Below, one piece after another: positions 1-13,921 of a stretch of DNA of 64,000 nt. Under the pieces are notes generated by a model. The model did no database searches and had not been told where the DNA came from. It was given only the letters and a program-made list of their open reading frames with translations. A program made the position numbers and the translations under genes. This DNA comes from Scylla paramamosain. Lineage: Eukaryota > Arthropoda > Malacostraca > Decapoda > Portunidae. Location of the stretch: assembly GCF_035594125.1 (NCBI RefSeq), contig NC_087156.1, forward strand, positions 11,986,806-12,050,805. Reading direction: 5' to 3'. The number at the start of each line of letters is the position of its first letter. Position 1 is the first letter of the stretch.

Positions 1-162
1 TTCTCAGTGTTTTACGTAGAAAACATTGCGAGAAAAATGTATAATGAATGTTTTATAGTTCAAAAAATCCACAAGGCAAAAAACGCAAAAACTCGTGTAA
101 AAGCTGAAACTCATGAATAACACTCTTAAGAGAGAAACAGAGCAACCTTACTAAATGCGTGT
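1..162 (-). repeat. Minus-oriented satellite island, copy 1 (cut by the window edge)
   Basis: Segments H/G end, F and D read in reverse. The island stops at 162/163, where reversed D (ending TGCGTGT) meets forward B (CAAAAACACTAAAAGG). The same sequence and the same junction occur at 6876-7037, a shift of 6875 bp. In both copies most of G and most of E are missing inside the island, so this is a rearranged HOR, not a simple flip. Confidence 0.88.
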
Positions 163-3100
163 CAAAAACACTAAAAGGCAAGTTCTTCCTAAAAGTTGGT
201 TTTATTCCCATGTAATGTGATTGCCCTGCTTTTTAGTGCTTTATTGCCTAACACGCTCAAAAACACTCAAAGACACTTTTCTGGTAATGTCATTTTTTTC
301 CCACATAAAGCTAGTTTCGCATGGAATTTGGGGTTTTGGTAACTAAGAATGTATAAAAAAAAACACTCAAAATACACGCATTTAGTAAGGTTGTTCTGTT
401 TCTTGATTAAGAGTGTTATTCATGAGTTTCAGTATTTTGGTATCTTAGAAACTTCTCCATATAGTCAAGTTTTTGCGTTTTTTGCCTTGTGATTCTGGTG
501 AACTATAAAACACTCATTATACACGTTTCTCATTATGTCCTTTTTTTTTTTCCTTATATAGAGTGCTTTGCATCCATTTTCGAGTTTCTTTTTATGTAAC
601 AAGCTCAAAAACACACAAAATATACTTTTTTGGTAATGTTATTCTATTCCTTCATATTGTTGGTTGGTTTGCCTCCGTTTTAGCCTTTTTGTACGTAAAT
701 CTTTTAAAAGACACGTTTCCAGTAATTTTGTTTTGGACTTCCATATAGAGTGACTTTCATATTATTTATCGTTTTGGTGCCTAACATGCTTTTTGGTGCG
801 TTTTGCTTCCCAATATAGAGTGCTTTCCATCCATTTTCGCGTTTTTTGTAGGTAACAATTTCAAAAACACTCAAAATATACCTTTTTTGGTAATGTTATT
901 CTATTTTTTCATTTTGGTTAGTTTGCACCCGTTTTAGCGTTTTGTACGTAAAACACCGAAAAGACACGTTTTCAGTAATTTTGTTTTGGATTCCCATATA
1001 GATTGACTTTCTTAGGTTTTATCATGTTTAGTTCCTAACATGCTGAAAAACACTCATAAGACCGTTTTCTGGCAAAGACGTTTAATTTCCCCATATAGGT
1101 GGCGTGGCATGCACTTTAGGGGTTTGGTACATAACAGTCCGAAAAAAAAAGCTAAATTTAACTTTTTTGATAATGTTCTTATTTCATATAATTTCCTGAA
1201 ATTTGCCCGAATTTTGGCACCTCGTTACCTGTGAAAATGAATAAGAATGAAAAAAAATCGTATTTTTTTATTTATTTACTTTTTTTTCTCAATAAAGAGT
1301 GTAATTTGTGGCTTTTAGCTTTTTCTTATTTAATGAACTTAAAAACACTCATAATACACGTTTCTCGTAATATCCTTTCATTTTCCAAAAAATACGGTTC
1401 TTTGCATATATTTAAGCGTTTTTATTGGTAACATGATTAAAAACACTCAAATACATGTTTTTGGTAATGTTATTCTGTTTCACCATTAGGTGTATTTTGC
1501 ATGCATTTTAGTGTTTTGGTATATAAGGAGTTCAAATACACTTAAAAGCAAGTTCTTGTTAAAAAATGGTTTTATTCCAATGTAATGTGATTGCCTTGCT
1601 TTTTAGTGCTTTATTGCCTAACACGCTCAAAAACACTCAAAAGACATTTTTCCGGTAATGTCATTTTGGGGTTTTGGTAACTAAGGATGTGAAAAGCACT
1701 AAAATACACGCATTTAGAAAGTTTGTTCCATTTCTCAATTAAGAGTGTTTTTCCAGAATTACAGCATTTTTTGCCTTATAGTTCTTGTGAAACTATAAAA
1801 CACTCATTATACACGTTTCTCGTAATGTCCTTTTGCTTCCCAATATAGAGTGCTTTCCATCCATTTTTGCGTTTTTTGTAGGTAACAATTTCAAAAACAA
1901 AATATACCTTTTTGGTAATGTAATTTTTTTTCTTCATATTGGTTGGTTTACATCCGTTTTAGCGTTTTTCTACGTAAAACACCGAAAAAGACACGTTTTT
2001 AGTAATTTTCTTTTGGATTCACATATAGATTGACTTCCATGTTATTTATCGTGTTGGTTCCTAACATGCTGAAAAACACTCATATGACCGTTTTCTTTCA
2101 AAGACGTTTAATTTTTCCATATAGGTGGCTTTGCATGCACTTTAGGGGTTTGGTACATAACAGTTTGATAAAAAAAGCTAAATTTAACTTTTTTGATAAT
2201 ATTCTTATTTCACATAATTTCCTGAAATTTCCCCGAATTTTCGCATTTCGTTACCTGCAAAGATAAATAAGAAAGAAAAAAATATTGTATTTTTTTTTAT
2301 TTATTTATTGTTTCTCAATAAAGACTGTTATTTGTGGCTTTTAGCATATTGGTAATTAATGAACTTAAAAACACTCATAATACTCGTTTCTCGTAATCTC
2401 CTTTCGTTTCCCAAAATTAGTGTTCTTTGCATTTATTTAAGCGTTTTTATTGGTAACATGATCAAAAACACTCAAAATACATGTTTTTGGTAATGTTATT
2501 CTGTTTCACCATAATGAGTGTTTTGCAAGCGTTTTAGTGTTTTGGTATATAAGGAGCTCAAAAGCACATAAATGCAAGTTCTTGGTAAAAATTCGTTTTC
2601 CTTAAATGTAATCTGATTGCCCTCCTTTTTAGTGCTTTATTTTCTATCACGCTCAAAAACACTCAAAAGACACTTTTCTGGTAGTCTTTTTTTTTTCCCA
2701 CAAATCTATTTTCGCATGCAATTTGGGATTTTGCTAACTAAGAATGTGAAAAGCACTCAAAATACACGCATTTATTAAGGCTGTTCTATTTCTCAATTAG
2801 GAGTGTTATACATGAGTTTTAGCATTTTTTGTATCTAGGAAACCTCTCCATATACACGAGATTTTGCGTTTTTTGCCTAGTGGTTCTTTTGAACTATAAA
2901 ACACTCATTATACACTTTTCTTGCAATGTCCTTTTGTTACCCAATATAGAGTGCTTTGCATCAATTTTCGCGTTTTTTGTAGGTAACATGCTCAAAAACA
3001 CTAAAAATATACCTTTTTAGTAATGTTTTTCTATTTCTCGATATTGGTTGCTTTGCAACCGTTTTAGCGTTTTTCTACGTAAAACACTGAGAACACACGT

Positions 3101-4432
3101 TTTCAGTAGCTTTTTTTTTGGATTCCCATATAGAGTGAGTTCGTTATTATTTATCGTTTTGGTGCCTAACATGCTAAAAACACTCAAAACACATATTTCT
3201 GCTAAGGTCGTTTAATTTCCTGATATAGGAGTCTTTGCATGCACTTTAAGGTTTGGTAAATAACAGTCCGAAAAAAAAACCGGAAATTAACTTTTTTGAT
3301 AATATTCTTTTATCATATGATTGCCCTGAATTTTCCCAGAATTTTGGCATCTCGGTACCTATGAATATGAATAACAAAAAAAAAAAAAAATCCTATTTTT
3401 TTATTTATTTTTTTTTATTTTCTAAATAAAGAGTGTTATTTGTGGGTTTTAGCTTTTTGGTACTTAAGGAACTTAAAAACACTCAAAAAACACGTTTCTC
3501 GTAATATCCTTTTGTTTCCCAAACATAATGTTCTTTGCATGTAATTAAACGTTTTTATAGATAACAATATCAAAAACACTCAAAATACATGTTTTTGGTA
3601 ATGTTGTTCTGTTTCTCCATAAAGTTTGTTTTTGTATGCGTTTTAGCGGTTTGGTATATAAGGGCCTCAAAACACTTAAAGGCAAGTTTTTGGTATAAAT
3701 TGGTGTTATTCCAATGTAATATGATTGCCCTGCTTTTTAATGCTTTATTGCCTATCACGCTCAAAAACACTTAAAAGACACTTTTCTGGGAATGTCATTT
3801 TTTTTTTCTCACATAAAGGTGGTTTCCCATGCAATTTTGGGTTTTGGTAACTAAGAATGTGAAATGCACTCAAAATACACGCATTTAGTAAAGTTGTTCT
3901 GTTTCTCAATTAAGAGTGTTATTCATGTTTCAGCATTTTGGTATTTAGGAACCTTCTTCATATACACGAATTTTTATGTTTTTTGCCTTTTTGTTCTTTT
4001 GAACTATAAAAAACTCATTATACACTTTTCTTGCAAAGTCCTTTTGTTTTCTAATATAGAGTGCTTTGCATCAATTTTCGCGTTTTTTGTACGTAACAAG
4101 CTCAAAAACACTCAAAATATACCTTTTTGGTAATGTTTTTCTATTTCTTGATATTGGTAGGTTTGTATGCGTTTTAGCGTTTTTCTACGTAAAATAAAGA
4201 AAAAACACGTTTTCAGCAATTTTGTTTTGGATTCTCATATAGAGTGAGTTCCATATTATTTATCGTTTTTGCTGCCTAACATGCTGAAAAACACTCAAAA
4301 AACAGATTTCTGGTAAGGTCGTTTAATTTCCTCATATATGAGTCTTTGGATGCACTTTAGGGTTTGGTACATAACAGTCCGAAAAAAAAGCTAAAATTTA
4401 CTTTTTTGATAATTTTTGTTTTAACATATAAT
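1..4432 (+). repeat. Direct duplication SD1, copy 1 (partner 6876-11334)
   Basis: Position 1 matches 6876 and the match runs to 4432/11334 with small indels, including the minus island, the unusual H-to-F jump with 'CTTTTTGGTGC' near 789 and 7662, and the type III HORs. After 4432 the copies part company: copy 1 jumps from J into B, while copy 2 continues through J, K, L and A. The left end lies outside the window. Confidence 0.88.
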
Positions 4433-6728
4433 AGCTTGGTAAAAAATGGTTTTATTCCAATATAATGTGATTGTCCTGCTTTTGAGTGCTTTATTACCTA
4501 TCACGCTGAAAAAACATTCAAAAGATACTTTTCTGGTAAAGTCATTTTTTTCCCCACAAAGCTATTTTCGCATGTAATTTGGGGTTTTTGGTAACTAAGA
4601 ATATGAAAAGCACTCAAAATACACGCATTTAGTAAGGTTTTTCTGTTTCTCAATTAAAAGTGTTATTCATGAGTTTCACCATTTTGGTATCTAAGAAATC
4701 TCTCCATATACACGAGTTTTTGCGTTGTTTGCTTTTCGGTTCTTTTGAACTATAAAACACTCATTATACACTTTTCTTGCAATATCATTTTGTTTCCCAA
4801 TATCGAGTGCTTTGCATCAATTTTCGCGTTTTTGTAGGTAAAAAGCTCAAAAACACTCAAAATATACATTTTTGGTAACGTTCTTCTATTTCTTGATATT
4901 GGTTAGTTTGCATCCCTTTTAACGTTTTTCTACGTAAAACACTGAGAAAACACGTTTTTACTAACTTTGTTTTGGATTACCATATAGAGTGAGATCCTTA
5001 TTATTTATCGTTTTGGTGCCTAACATGCTAAAAAACACACAAAACAAAGATTTTTTGGTAAGGTCGTTTAATTTTCTCATATTGGAGGCTTTGCATGCAC
5101 TTTAGGGTTTGGTACATAACAGTCCGAAAAAAAAGCTGAAATTGACTTTTTTGATAATATTCTTTTATCACATAATTGCCCTGAATTTTTCCAGAATTTT
5201 GGCATCTTGGTACCTATGAAGATGAACAACAAAAAAAATAAATCCTATTTATTTTATTTTTTTATTTTTTATTTTCTAAATAAAGAGTGTTATTTGTGTG
5301 TTTTAGCTTTTTGGTACTTAAGGAACTTATAAAAACACTCATAATACACGTTTCTCGTAATGTCCTTTTGTTTCCCAAACATAATGTTCCTTGCATGTAC
5401 TTAAGACGTTTTTATAGATAACATAATCAAAAACACTCAAAATACATGTTTTTGGTAATGTTATTCTGTTTCTCCATAAAGTTTGTTTTTCATGCGTTTT
5501 AGCGATTTGGTATATAAGGGGTTAAAAAACACTTAAAGGAAAATTCTTCGTACAAATTGGTTTTATTCTTATGTAATATGATCGTTCTGCTTTTTAGTGC
5601 TTTGTTGCATATCACGCTCAAATACACTCAAAAGACACTTTTCTGGTAATGTCATTTTTTTTCCCTAATGAAGTTAGTTTCGCATGTATTTTGGCATTTT
5701 TGTAACTAAGAATGTGAAAAACACTTAAAATACACAATTTGGTAAGGTAGTTCTGTTTATCGATTAAAAGTGTTATTCATGCATTTCATCATTTTGGTAT
5801 GTAAAAATTTCTCTATATACACGAGTTTTTGCGTTTATTTGCTTTGTGGTTCTTTTAAAACTATAAAACACTCATTATACACGTTTCTCGTATTGTCCTT
5901 TTGTTTCCTAAGATAGAATGCTTTACATCCATTTTAGCATTTTTTTTTTTTTGTAGGTAACAAGCTCAAAAACACTCAAAAAATATGTTTTTGGTAATGT
6001 TTTTCTATTTCTTCATATAGGATGGTTTGTATCCGCTTTAGCGTTTTTCTACGTAAAACACTGAAAAGACACGTTTTCAGTAATTTTGTTTTGGATTATT
6101 TATCGTATTGGTGCCTAACATGCTGAAAAACATTGAAAAGACAGGTTTCTGGTAAAGTCGTTTAACTTCCCTATATAGCTTTGCATGCACTTTAGGTTTC
6201 GGTACATAACAATTACAAAAAAAGCTATAATTAACTTTAATGATAATGTTCTTTTTTTCACATAAATTCCCTGAATTTTGGCCAAATTTTAGCAATTCGG
6301 TACCTATGAAGATGAAAAACAAAAAAGAAAAAAATTCCCATTTTTTAAATTTTTTTATTTATTTATTTTTTTCTAAAGAGTGTTATTTGTGGGTTTTAGC
6401 TTTTTTGGTACTGAAGGAACTTAAAAATCACTCAAAACACCCGTTTCTCGTAATGTTCTTTCGTTTCCCAAACATAAGGTTCTTTGCATGTATTTAACCG
6501 TTTTTTTTAGACAACATAATCAAAAACACTCAAAATACATGTATTTGGTAATGTTATTCTGTTTCTCCATAAAATGTATTTTGCATGCGTTTTAGCGTTT
6601 TAGTATGTAAGGAGCTCAAAAACACTTAAAGGCCAGTTCTTGGTAAAATTTGGTTCAATTCCCATGTAATGTGATTGCCCTGGCTTTTAGTGCTTTATTG
6701 CGTAACACGCTCAAAAACTCTGAAAAGA
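163..6728 (+). repeat. Satellite HOR array, plus orientation
   Basis: About six HORs, A segments starting near 1435, 2460, 3570, 5426 and 6520. The longer gap between 3570 and 5426 reflects a broken unit at 4432/4433, where segment J jumps directly into segment B. No coding potential is seen; open frames are short, AT-rich and recur with the HOR. K segments carry A-runs plus TTTA repeats, for example near 3370-3425 and 5230-5285. The array ends at about 6728, where forward C meets reversed I. Confidence 0.9.
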
Positions 6729-7037
6729 CATGCAAAGCCTCCCATATAAGGAAATTAAAGACGTTACCAGAAATCTGTCTTTTGAGTGTTTTTCAGCATG
6801 TTAGGCACCAAAACGATAAATAATAAGGAACTCACTCTATGTGGGAATCCAAAAGAAAATTACTGAAAACGTGTCTTCTCAGTGTTTTACGTAGAAAACA
6901 TTGCGAGAAAAATGTATAATGAATGTTTTATAGTTCAAAAAATCCACAAGGCAAAAAACGCAAAAACTCGTGTAAAAGCTGAAACTCATGAATAACACTC
7001 TTAAGAGAGAAACAGAGCAACCTTACTAAATGCGTGT
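6729..7037 (-). repeat. Minus-oriented satellite island, copy 2 (complete)
   Basis: A 309 bp reversed stretch inside a plus array. Left junction: forward C (GAAAAGACA) runs into reversed I (TGCAAAGCCTCCCATATAAG). Order inside is I, H, F, D, all reversed, with G absent and E reduced. Right junction at 7037/7038 goes to forward B. Its reverse complement, junctions included, is at 33255-33703, and its right part is repeated at 1-162. Confidence 0.9.
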
Positions 7038-10000
7038 CAAAAACACTAAAAGGCAAGTTCTTCCTAAAAGTTGGTTTTATTCCCATGTAATGTGATTGCC
7101 CTGCTTTTTAGTGCTTTATTGCCTAACACGCTCAAAAACACTCAAAGACACTTTTCTGGTAATGTCATTTTTTTCCCACATAAAGCTAGTTTCGCATGGA
7201 ATTTGGGGTTTTGGTAACTAAGAATGTATAAAAAAAAACACTCAAAATACACGCATTTAGTAAGGTTGTTCTGTTTCTTGATTAAGAGTGTTATTCATGA
7301 GTTTCAGTATTTTATTATCTTAGAAACTTCTCCATACAGTCGAGTTTTTGCGTTTTTTGCCTTGTGATTCTGGTGAACTATAAAACTCTCATTATACACG
7401 TTTCTCATTATGTCCTTTTTTTTTTTCCTTATATAGAGTGCTTTGCATCCATTTTTGAGTTTCTTTTTATGTAACATGCTCAAAAACACACAAAATATAC
7501 TTTTTTTGTAATGTTATTCTATTCCTTCATATTGGTTGGTTTGCCTCCGTTTTAGCGTTTTTCTACGTAAATCTTTTAAAAGACACGTTTCCAATAATTT
7601 TGTTTTGGATTTCCATATAGAGTGACTTTCATATCATTTATCATTTTTGTGCCTAATATGCTTTTTGGTGCCTTTTGCTTCCCAATATAGAGTGCTTTCC
7701 ATCCATTTTCGCGTTTTTTGTAGGTAACAATTTAAAAAACACTCCAAATATACCTTTTTGGTAATGTTATTCTATTTCTTCATTTTGGTTAGTTTGCATC
7801 CGTTTTAGCGTTTTGTACGTAAAACACCGAAAAGACACGTTTTCAGTAATTTTGTTTTGGATTCCCATATAGATTGACTTCCTTGGGTTCCTTGGTTCCT
7901 AACATGCTGAAAAACACTCATAAGACCGTTTTCTGGCAAACACGTTTAATTTCCCCATATAGGTGGCTTTGCATGCACTTTAGAGGATTGGTACATAACA
8001 GTCCGAAAAAAAAGCTAAATTTAACTTTTTTGATAATGTTTTTATTTCATATAATTTCCTGAACTTTGCCCGAATTTTGGCACCTCGTTACCTGTGAAGA
8101 TGAATAAGAATGAAAAAAAAATCGTATTTTTTTATTTATTTGCTTTTTTTCAATAAAGAGTGTAATTTGTGGCTTTTAGCTTTTTCGTACTTAATGAACT
8201 TAAAAACACTCATAATACACGTTTCTCGTAATGTCCATTCATTTCCCAAAAATACGGTTCTTTGCATATATTTAAGCGTTTTTATTGGTAACATGAGTTA
8301 AAACACTCAAAATACATGTTTTTGGTAATGTTATTCTGTTTCACCATCAAGTGTATTTTGCATGCATTTTAGTGTTTTGGTATATAAGGAGCTCAAATAC
8401 ACTTAAAGGGAAGTTCTTGTTAAAAAATGGTTTTATTCCAATGTAATGTGATTGCCCTGCTTTTTAGTGCTTTATTGCCTAACACGCTCAAAAACACTCA
8501 AAAGACATTTTTCTGGTAATGTCAATTTTTTCCCAATATAAACTGGTTTCGCATGCAATTTGGGGTTTTGGTAACTAAGGATGTGAAAAGCACTCAAAAT
8601 ACACGCATTTAGTAAGTTTGTTCTGTTTCTCAATTAAGTGTGTTGTTCCAGAGTTACAGCATTTTGAAATGTAAGAAACTTCTTAATATACCAGAGTTTT
8701 TGTGTTTTTTGCCTTGTAGTTCTTGTGAAACTATAAAACACTCATTATACACGTTTCTCGTAATGTCCTTTTGCTTCCCAATATACAGTGTTTTCCATCC
8801 ATTTTCTCGTTTTATATAGGTAATAATTTCAAAAACACTTAAAATATACCTTTTTGGTAATGTTATTTTATTTCTTCATATTGGTTGGTTTACATCCGTT
8901 TTAGCGTTTTTCTACGTAAAACACCGAAAAGACACGTTATTAGTAATTATTTTTTGGATTTCCATATAGATTGACTTCCATGTTATTTATCGTGTTGGTT
9001 CCTAACATGCTTAAAAACACTCATATGACCGTTTTCTGGCAAAGACGTTTAATTTCCCCATATAGGTGGCTTTGCATGCACTTTAGGGGTTTGGTACATA
9101 ACAGTTCGAAAAAAAAGATAAATTTAACTTTTTTGATAATGTTATTCCACATAATTTCCTGAAATTTGCCCGAATTTTGGCATTTCGGTACCTCTGAAGA
9201 TGAATAAGAAAGAAAAAAAAATTATTTTGTTTTTTTTATATATTGTTTCTCAATAAAGAGTGTTATTTGTGGCTTTTAGCTCTTTGGTAATTAATGAACT
9301 TAAAAACACTCATAATACTCGTTTCTCGTAATCTCCTTTCGTTTCCGAAAAAAAATAGTGTTCTTTGCATTTATTTAAGCGTTTTTATTGGTAAAATGAT
9401 CAAAAACACTCAAAATACATGTTTTTGGTAATGTTATTCTGTTTTACCATAAAGAGTGTTTTGCAAGCGTTTTAGTGTTTTTGTGTATAAGGAGCTCAAA
9501 AACACATAAATGCAAGTTCTTGGAAAAAAATTCGTTTTCCTTAAATGTAATGTGATTGCCCTCCGTTTCAGTGCTCTATTTTCTATCATGCTCAAAAACA
9601 CTCAAAAGACACTTTTCTGGTAAAGTCTTTTTTTTCCCACAAATCTATTTTCGCATGCAATTTGGTGTTTTGCTAACTAAGAATGTGAAAAGCACTCAAA
9701 ATACACGCATTTATTAAGGCTGTTCTATTTCTCAATTAGGAGTGTTATACATGAGTTTTAGCATTTTTTGTATCTAGGAAACCTCTCCATATACACGAGA
9801 TTTTGCATTTTTTGCCTTGTGGTTCTTTTGAACTATAAAACACTCATTATACACTTTTTCTTGCAATGTCCTTTTGTTACCCAATATAGAGTGCTTTGCA
9901 TCAATTTTCGCGTTTTTTGTAGGTAACATGCTCGAAAACACTCAAAATATACCTTTTTAGTAACGTTTTTTTTTTCTTGATATTGGTTGCTTTCCAACCG

Positions 10001-11334
10001 TTTTAGCATTTTTCTACGTAAAACACTGAGAACACACGTTTTCAGTAGCTTTTTTTTGGATTCCCATATAGAGTGAGTTCCTTATTATTTATCGTTTTGG
10101 TGCCTAACATGCTAAAAAACATTGAAAACACATATTTCTGGTAAGGTCGTTTAATTTCCTCATATAGGAGTCTTTGCATGCACTTTAAGGTTTGGTACAT
10201 AACAGTCCGAAAAAAAAAAACGGAAATTAACTTATTTGATAATATTCTTTTATCATAAGATTGCCCTGAATTTTCCCAGAATTTTGGCATCTCGGTACCT
10301 ACGAATATGAATAACAAAAAAAAAAAATCCTATTTTTTTATATTTTTGTTTTTTTATTTTCTAAATAAAGTGTTATTTGTGGGTTTTAGCTTTTTGGTAC
10401 TTAAGGAACTTGAAAAACACTCATAATACACGTTTCTCGTAATATCCTTTTGTTTCCCAAACATAATGTTCTTTGCATGTAATTAAACTTTTTTCTAGAT
10501 AACAATATCGAAAAACACTCAAAATACATGTTTTTGGTAATGTTGACCTGTTTCTCCGTAAATTTGTTTTTGTATGCGTTTTAGCGGTTTGGTTTATAAG
10601 GGCCTCAAAACACTTAAAGGCAAGTTTTTGGTATAAATTGGTGTTATTCCAATGTAATATGATTGCCCTGCTTTTTAGTGCTTTATTGCCTATCACGCTC
10701 AAAAACACTTAAAAGACACTTTTCTGGTAATGTCATTTTTTTCTCACATAAAGGTGGTTTCGCATGCAATTTGGGGTTTTGGTAACTAAGAATGTGAAAA
10801 GCACTCAAAATACACGCATTTAGTAAGGTTGTTCTGTTTCTCAATTAAGAGTGTTATTCATAAGTTTCAGCATTTTGGTATCTAGGAACCTTCTCCATAT
10901 ACACGAGTTTTTGTGTTTTTTGCCTTTTGGTTCTTTTGACCTATAAAAAACTCATTATACACTTTTCTTGCAAAGTCCTTTTTTTTCTAATATAGAGTGC
11001 TTTGCATCAATTTTCGCGTTTTTTGTAGGTAACAAGCTCAAAAACACTCAAAAAATACCTTTTTGGTAATGTTTTTCTATTTCTTGATATTGGTAGGTTT
11101 GCATCCGTTTTAGCGTTTTTCTACGTAAAACAAAGAAAAAACACGTTTTCAGCAATTTTGTTTTGGATTCTCATATATGCTGAAAACACTCAAAAAACAG
11201 ATTTCTGGTAAGGTCGTTTAATTTCCTTATACTCGTATAGGAGTCTTTGGATGCACTTTAGGGTTTGGTACCTAACAGTCCGAAAAAAAGCTAAAATTTA
11301 CTTTTTTGATCATTTTTGTTTTAACATATAATAG
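6876..11334 (+). repeat. Direct duplication SD1, copy 2 (partner 1-4432)
   Basis: Second copy of the 4.4 kb segment, about 6.9 kb downstream of the first. It differs from copy 1 by scattered substitutions and indels, for example AATTTCAAAAAC near 850 against AATTTAAAAAAC near 7730. The duplication is therefore not brand new and is unlikely to be a read-level artefact. The match begins inside the minus island, so the island predates the duplication. Confidence 0.88.
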
Positions 11335-13901
11335 CCCTGAATATTCCCAGAATTTTGGCATCTCGGTACCTATGAAGATGAATAACAAAAAAAAAAAAAA
11401 ATCGCATTTTTATTTATTTATTTATTTTTTTTTTCTAAATAAAGAGTGTTATTTGTGGGTTGTAGCTTTTTGGTACTTGAGGATCTTAAAAACACTTATA
11501 ATACACATTTCTCGTAATGTCCTTTTGTTTCTTAAATATAAGGTTTTTTGGATGTATTTAACCGTTTTTATAGATAACATGATCAAAAACACTCAAAATA
11601 TATGTTTTTGGTAATTTTTTTCTCTTCCTCCATAAAAGTTGTTTTGCATGCGTTTTAGCGTTTTCGTATGTAATTATCTCAAAAACACTTAAAGGAAAGT
11701 TCTTGGTAAAAGTTGCTATGATTCTCATGTAATGTGATTCCCCTGCTTTTTAGTTCTTTATTGCCTAACACGCTGAAAAACACTTAAAAGACACTTTTCT
11801 GGTAATATCATTTTTTTTCCCACATAAAGCTAGCTTTGCATGGAATTTGGGGTTTTGGTAACTAAGAAAGTGAAAAAAAAAACACAGGCCTTTAGTGAGG
11901 TTGTTCTATTTCTTAAGTAAAAGTGTTATTGATGAGTTTCATCTTTTTGGTATGTAAGAAACTTCTTTATGTACACGAGTTTTTGAGTATTTTACCTTGT
12001 GGTTCTTGTTAAACTATAAAACACTCATACACGTTTCTCGTAATGTCCTCTTCTTTGCCAATATAAAGTGCTTTCCATCCATTTTTGCATTTTTTGTAGG
12101 TAACAAGTTCAAAAACACATCAAAATATATCTTTTTGGTAATATTATTCTATTTCTTCATTTTGGTTGGTTTTTCATCCGTTTTAGCGTTTTTCTACGTA
12201 AATCACTGAAAAGACACGTTTTAAGTAATATTGTTCAGATTGCTGAAAAACACTCAAAAGACAGGTTTCTGGTAGAGTCGTGTAATTTCCCCATATAGGT
12301 GGATTTGCATGCACTTCAGAGTTTGTACATAACTCCAGAAAAAAGCTAAAATTATTTTTTATAATAATTTTTTTTTACAAAATTTCCATGAATTTTGCCA
12401 AAATTTTGCCATCTCGGTAACTATGAAGATGAATAACAATTTTTTTTTCTCTCTATAAAGTGTTATTTGTGGGTTTTAGCTTTTTGGTACTTAAGGAACT
12501 TAAAAACACTCATAATACACGATTTTCGTAATGTCCTTTCATTTTTCAAACAGGGTTCTTTGCATGTATTTAGGCATTTTTATAGGTAACATGATCAAAA
12601 ACTCTCAAAATACATGTTTCTGGTAATGCTATTCTCTTTCTCCATAAAGGGTGTTTTGCAAGCGTTTTAGCGTTTTGGTATGTAAGAAGCTCAAAAACAC
12701 GTAAAGGCAGGTTCTTGGTAAAAGTTGGTTTTATTCTCATATAATGTGATTGCCCTCATTTTTAGTGCTTTAGTGCCTATCACGCTCAAAAACACACAAA
12801 AGACACTTTTTTGGTAATGTCATTTTTTTCCCCACATAAAGCTAGTTTCGCATGCAATTTTTGGTTTTGGTAACTAAAAATGTGAGAAACACTCAAAATA
12901 CATGCATTTGGTAAGGTTGTTCTGTATTCTTGATTAAGAGTGTTATTTCTGAGTTTTAGCATTTTGATATCTAGGAAACTTCTCCATATACACCGAGTTT
13001 TGCGATTTTTGCCTTTTGGCTGTTGTGAAACTATAAAACACTCATTATACACGTTTCTCGTAATGTCCTTTTCTATCCCAATATAGAGTGCTTTCCATCC
13101 ATTTTCGCGTTTTTTGAAGGTAAGAAGCTCAAAAACACTCAAAATATACCTTTTTGGTAATGTTATTCTATTTCTCCTTATTCGTTGGTTTGCATCCGAT
13201 TTAGCGTTTTTTTTTTTTTTACGTAAAACACTGAAAAGACACTTTTTCAGTAATTTTGTGATGGATTCCCACATTTAGTGACTTCCATATTATTTATCGT
13301 TTTGGTGCCTAAGATGCTGAAAAAAAAAAAAACACAAAAGACAGGTTTCTAGTAAGGTCGTTTAATTTCCCCATATAGGTGGCTTTGCAGGCACTTTAGG
13401 GTTTGGTATATAACAGTCCGAAAAAAAGCTAAAATTAACTCTTTTTCATAATGTTCTTTTTTGACATAATTTCCCTGAATTTTGGCAGAATTTTAGCATC
13501 TCGGTACCTATGAAGATGAATAAAAAAAATCCTATTTTTTTAATTAATTAATTTATTTTTTCCCTATAAAGAGTGTTATTTGTGGGTTTTAGCTTTTTGG
13601 TACTTAAAGAACTTAAAAACACTCATAATACACGTTTCTTGAAATGTACTTTCGTTTCCCAAACATAAGATTCTTTGCATGTATTTAAGCGTTTTTATAG
13701 GTAGCATGATCAAAAACACTCAAAATACATGTTTTTGGTAATGTTATTCTGTTTCTAAATAAAGGGTGTTTTGCAAGCGTTTTAGCGTTTTGGTATATAA
13801 GGAGCTCAAAAACACTTAGAAAAAAACACTTGGTAAAAGTTGATTTTATTCCCATGTAATGTGATTGCCCTGCTTTTTAGTGCTTTATTGCCTATCATGC
13901 T

Positions 13902-13921
13902 AAAAAAAAAAAAAAAAAAAA
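13902..13921 (+). repeat. A20 tract at the B/C boundary
   Basis: Uninterrupted run of 20 A after CCTATCATGCT, where the HOR normally has CGCTCAAAAACACTC. Related HORs carry A18 at 16129-16146 and A14 at 30808-30821 at the same position. This shared expansion marks one HOR lineage and supports the 14.7 kb duplication (30.8 kb copy of about 16.1 kb). Confidence 0.9.

Noticed and set aside
1040..9162. Recurring open frames of about 60-80 codons with VLVPNMLKNTH and FWQRRLISPYRW (also at 27 kb, 31-32 kb reversed, 58.6 kb)
   Set aside because: They fall on segments H-J of type III HORs and recur because the HOR is copied. Other HORs break the same frame with stops and indels, and composition follows the satellite. 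No start context or domain supports a protein.
12530..12560. CENP-B box-like stretch in segment L (CCTTTCGTTTCCCAAACA)
   Set aside because: It has TTCG but lacks the spaced A and CGGG core of the CENP-B box. A centromeric role cannot be claimed from sequence alone.
12786..13274. Longest satellite frame, 162 codons on the minus strand
   Set aside because: It is a chain of antisense satellite monomers with repeated KRENGWKALYIG and ILSVF motifs that mirror the monomer sequence, not a protein family.
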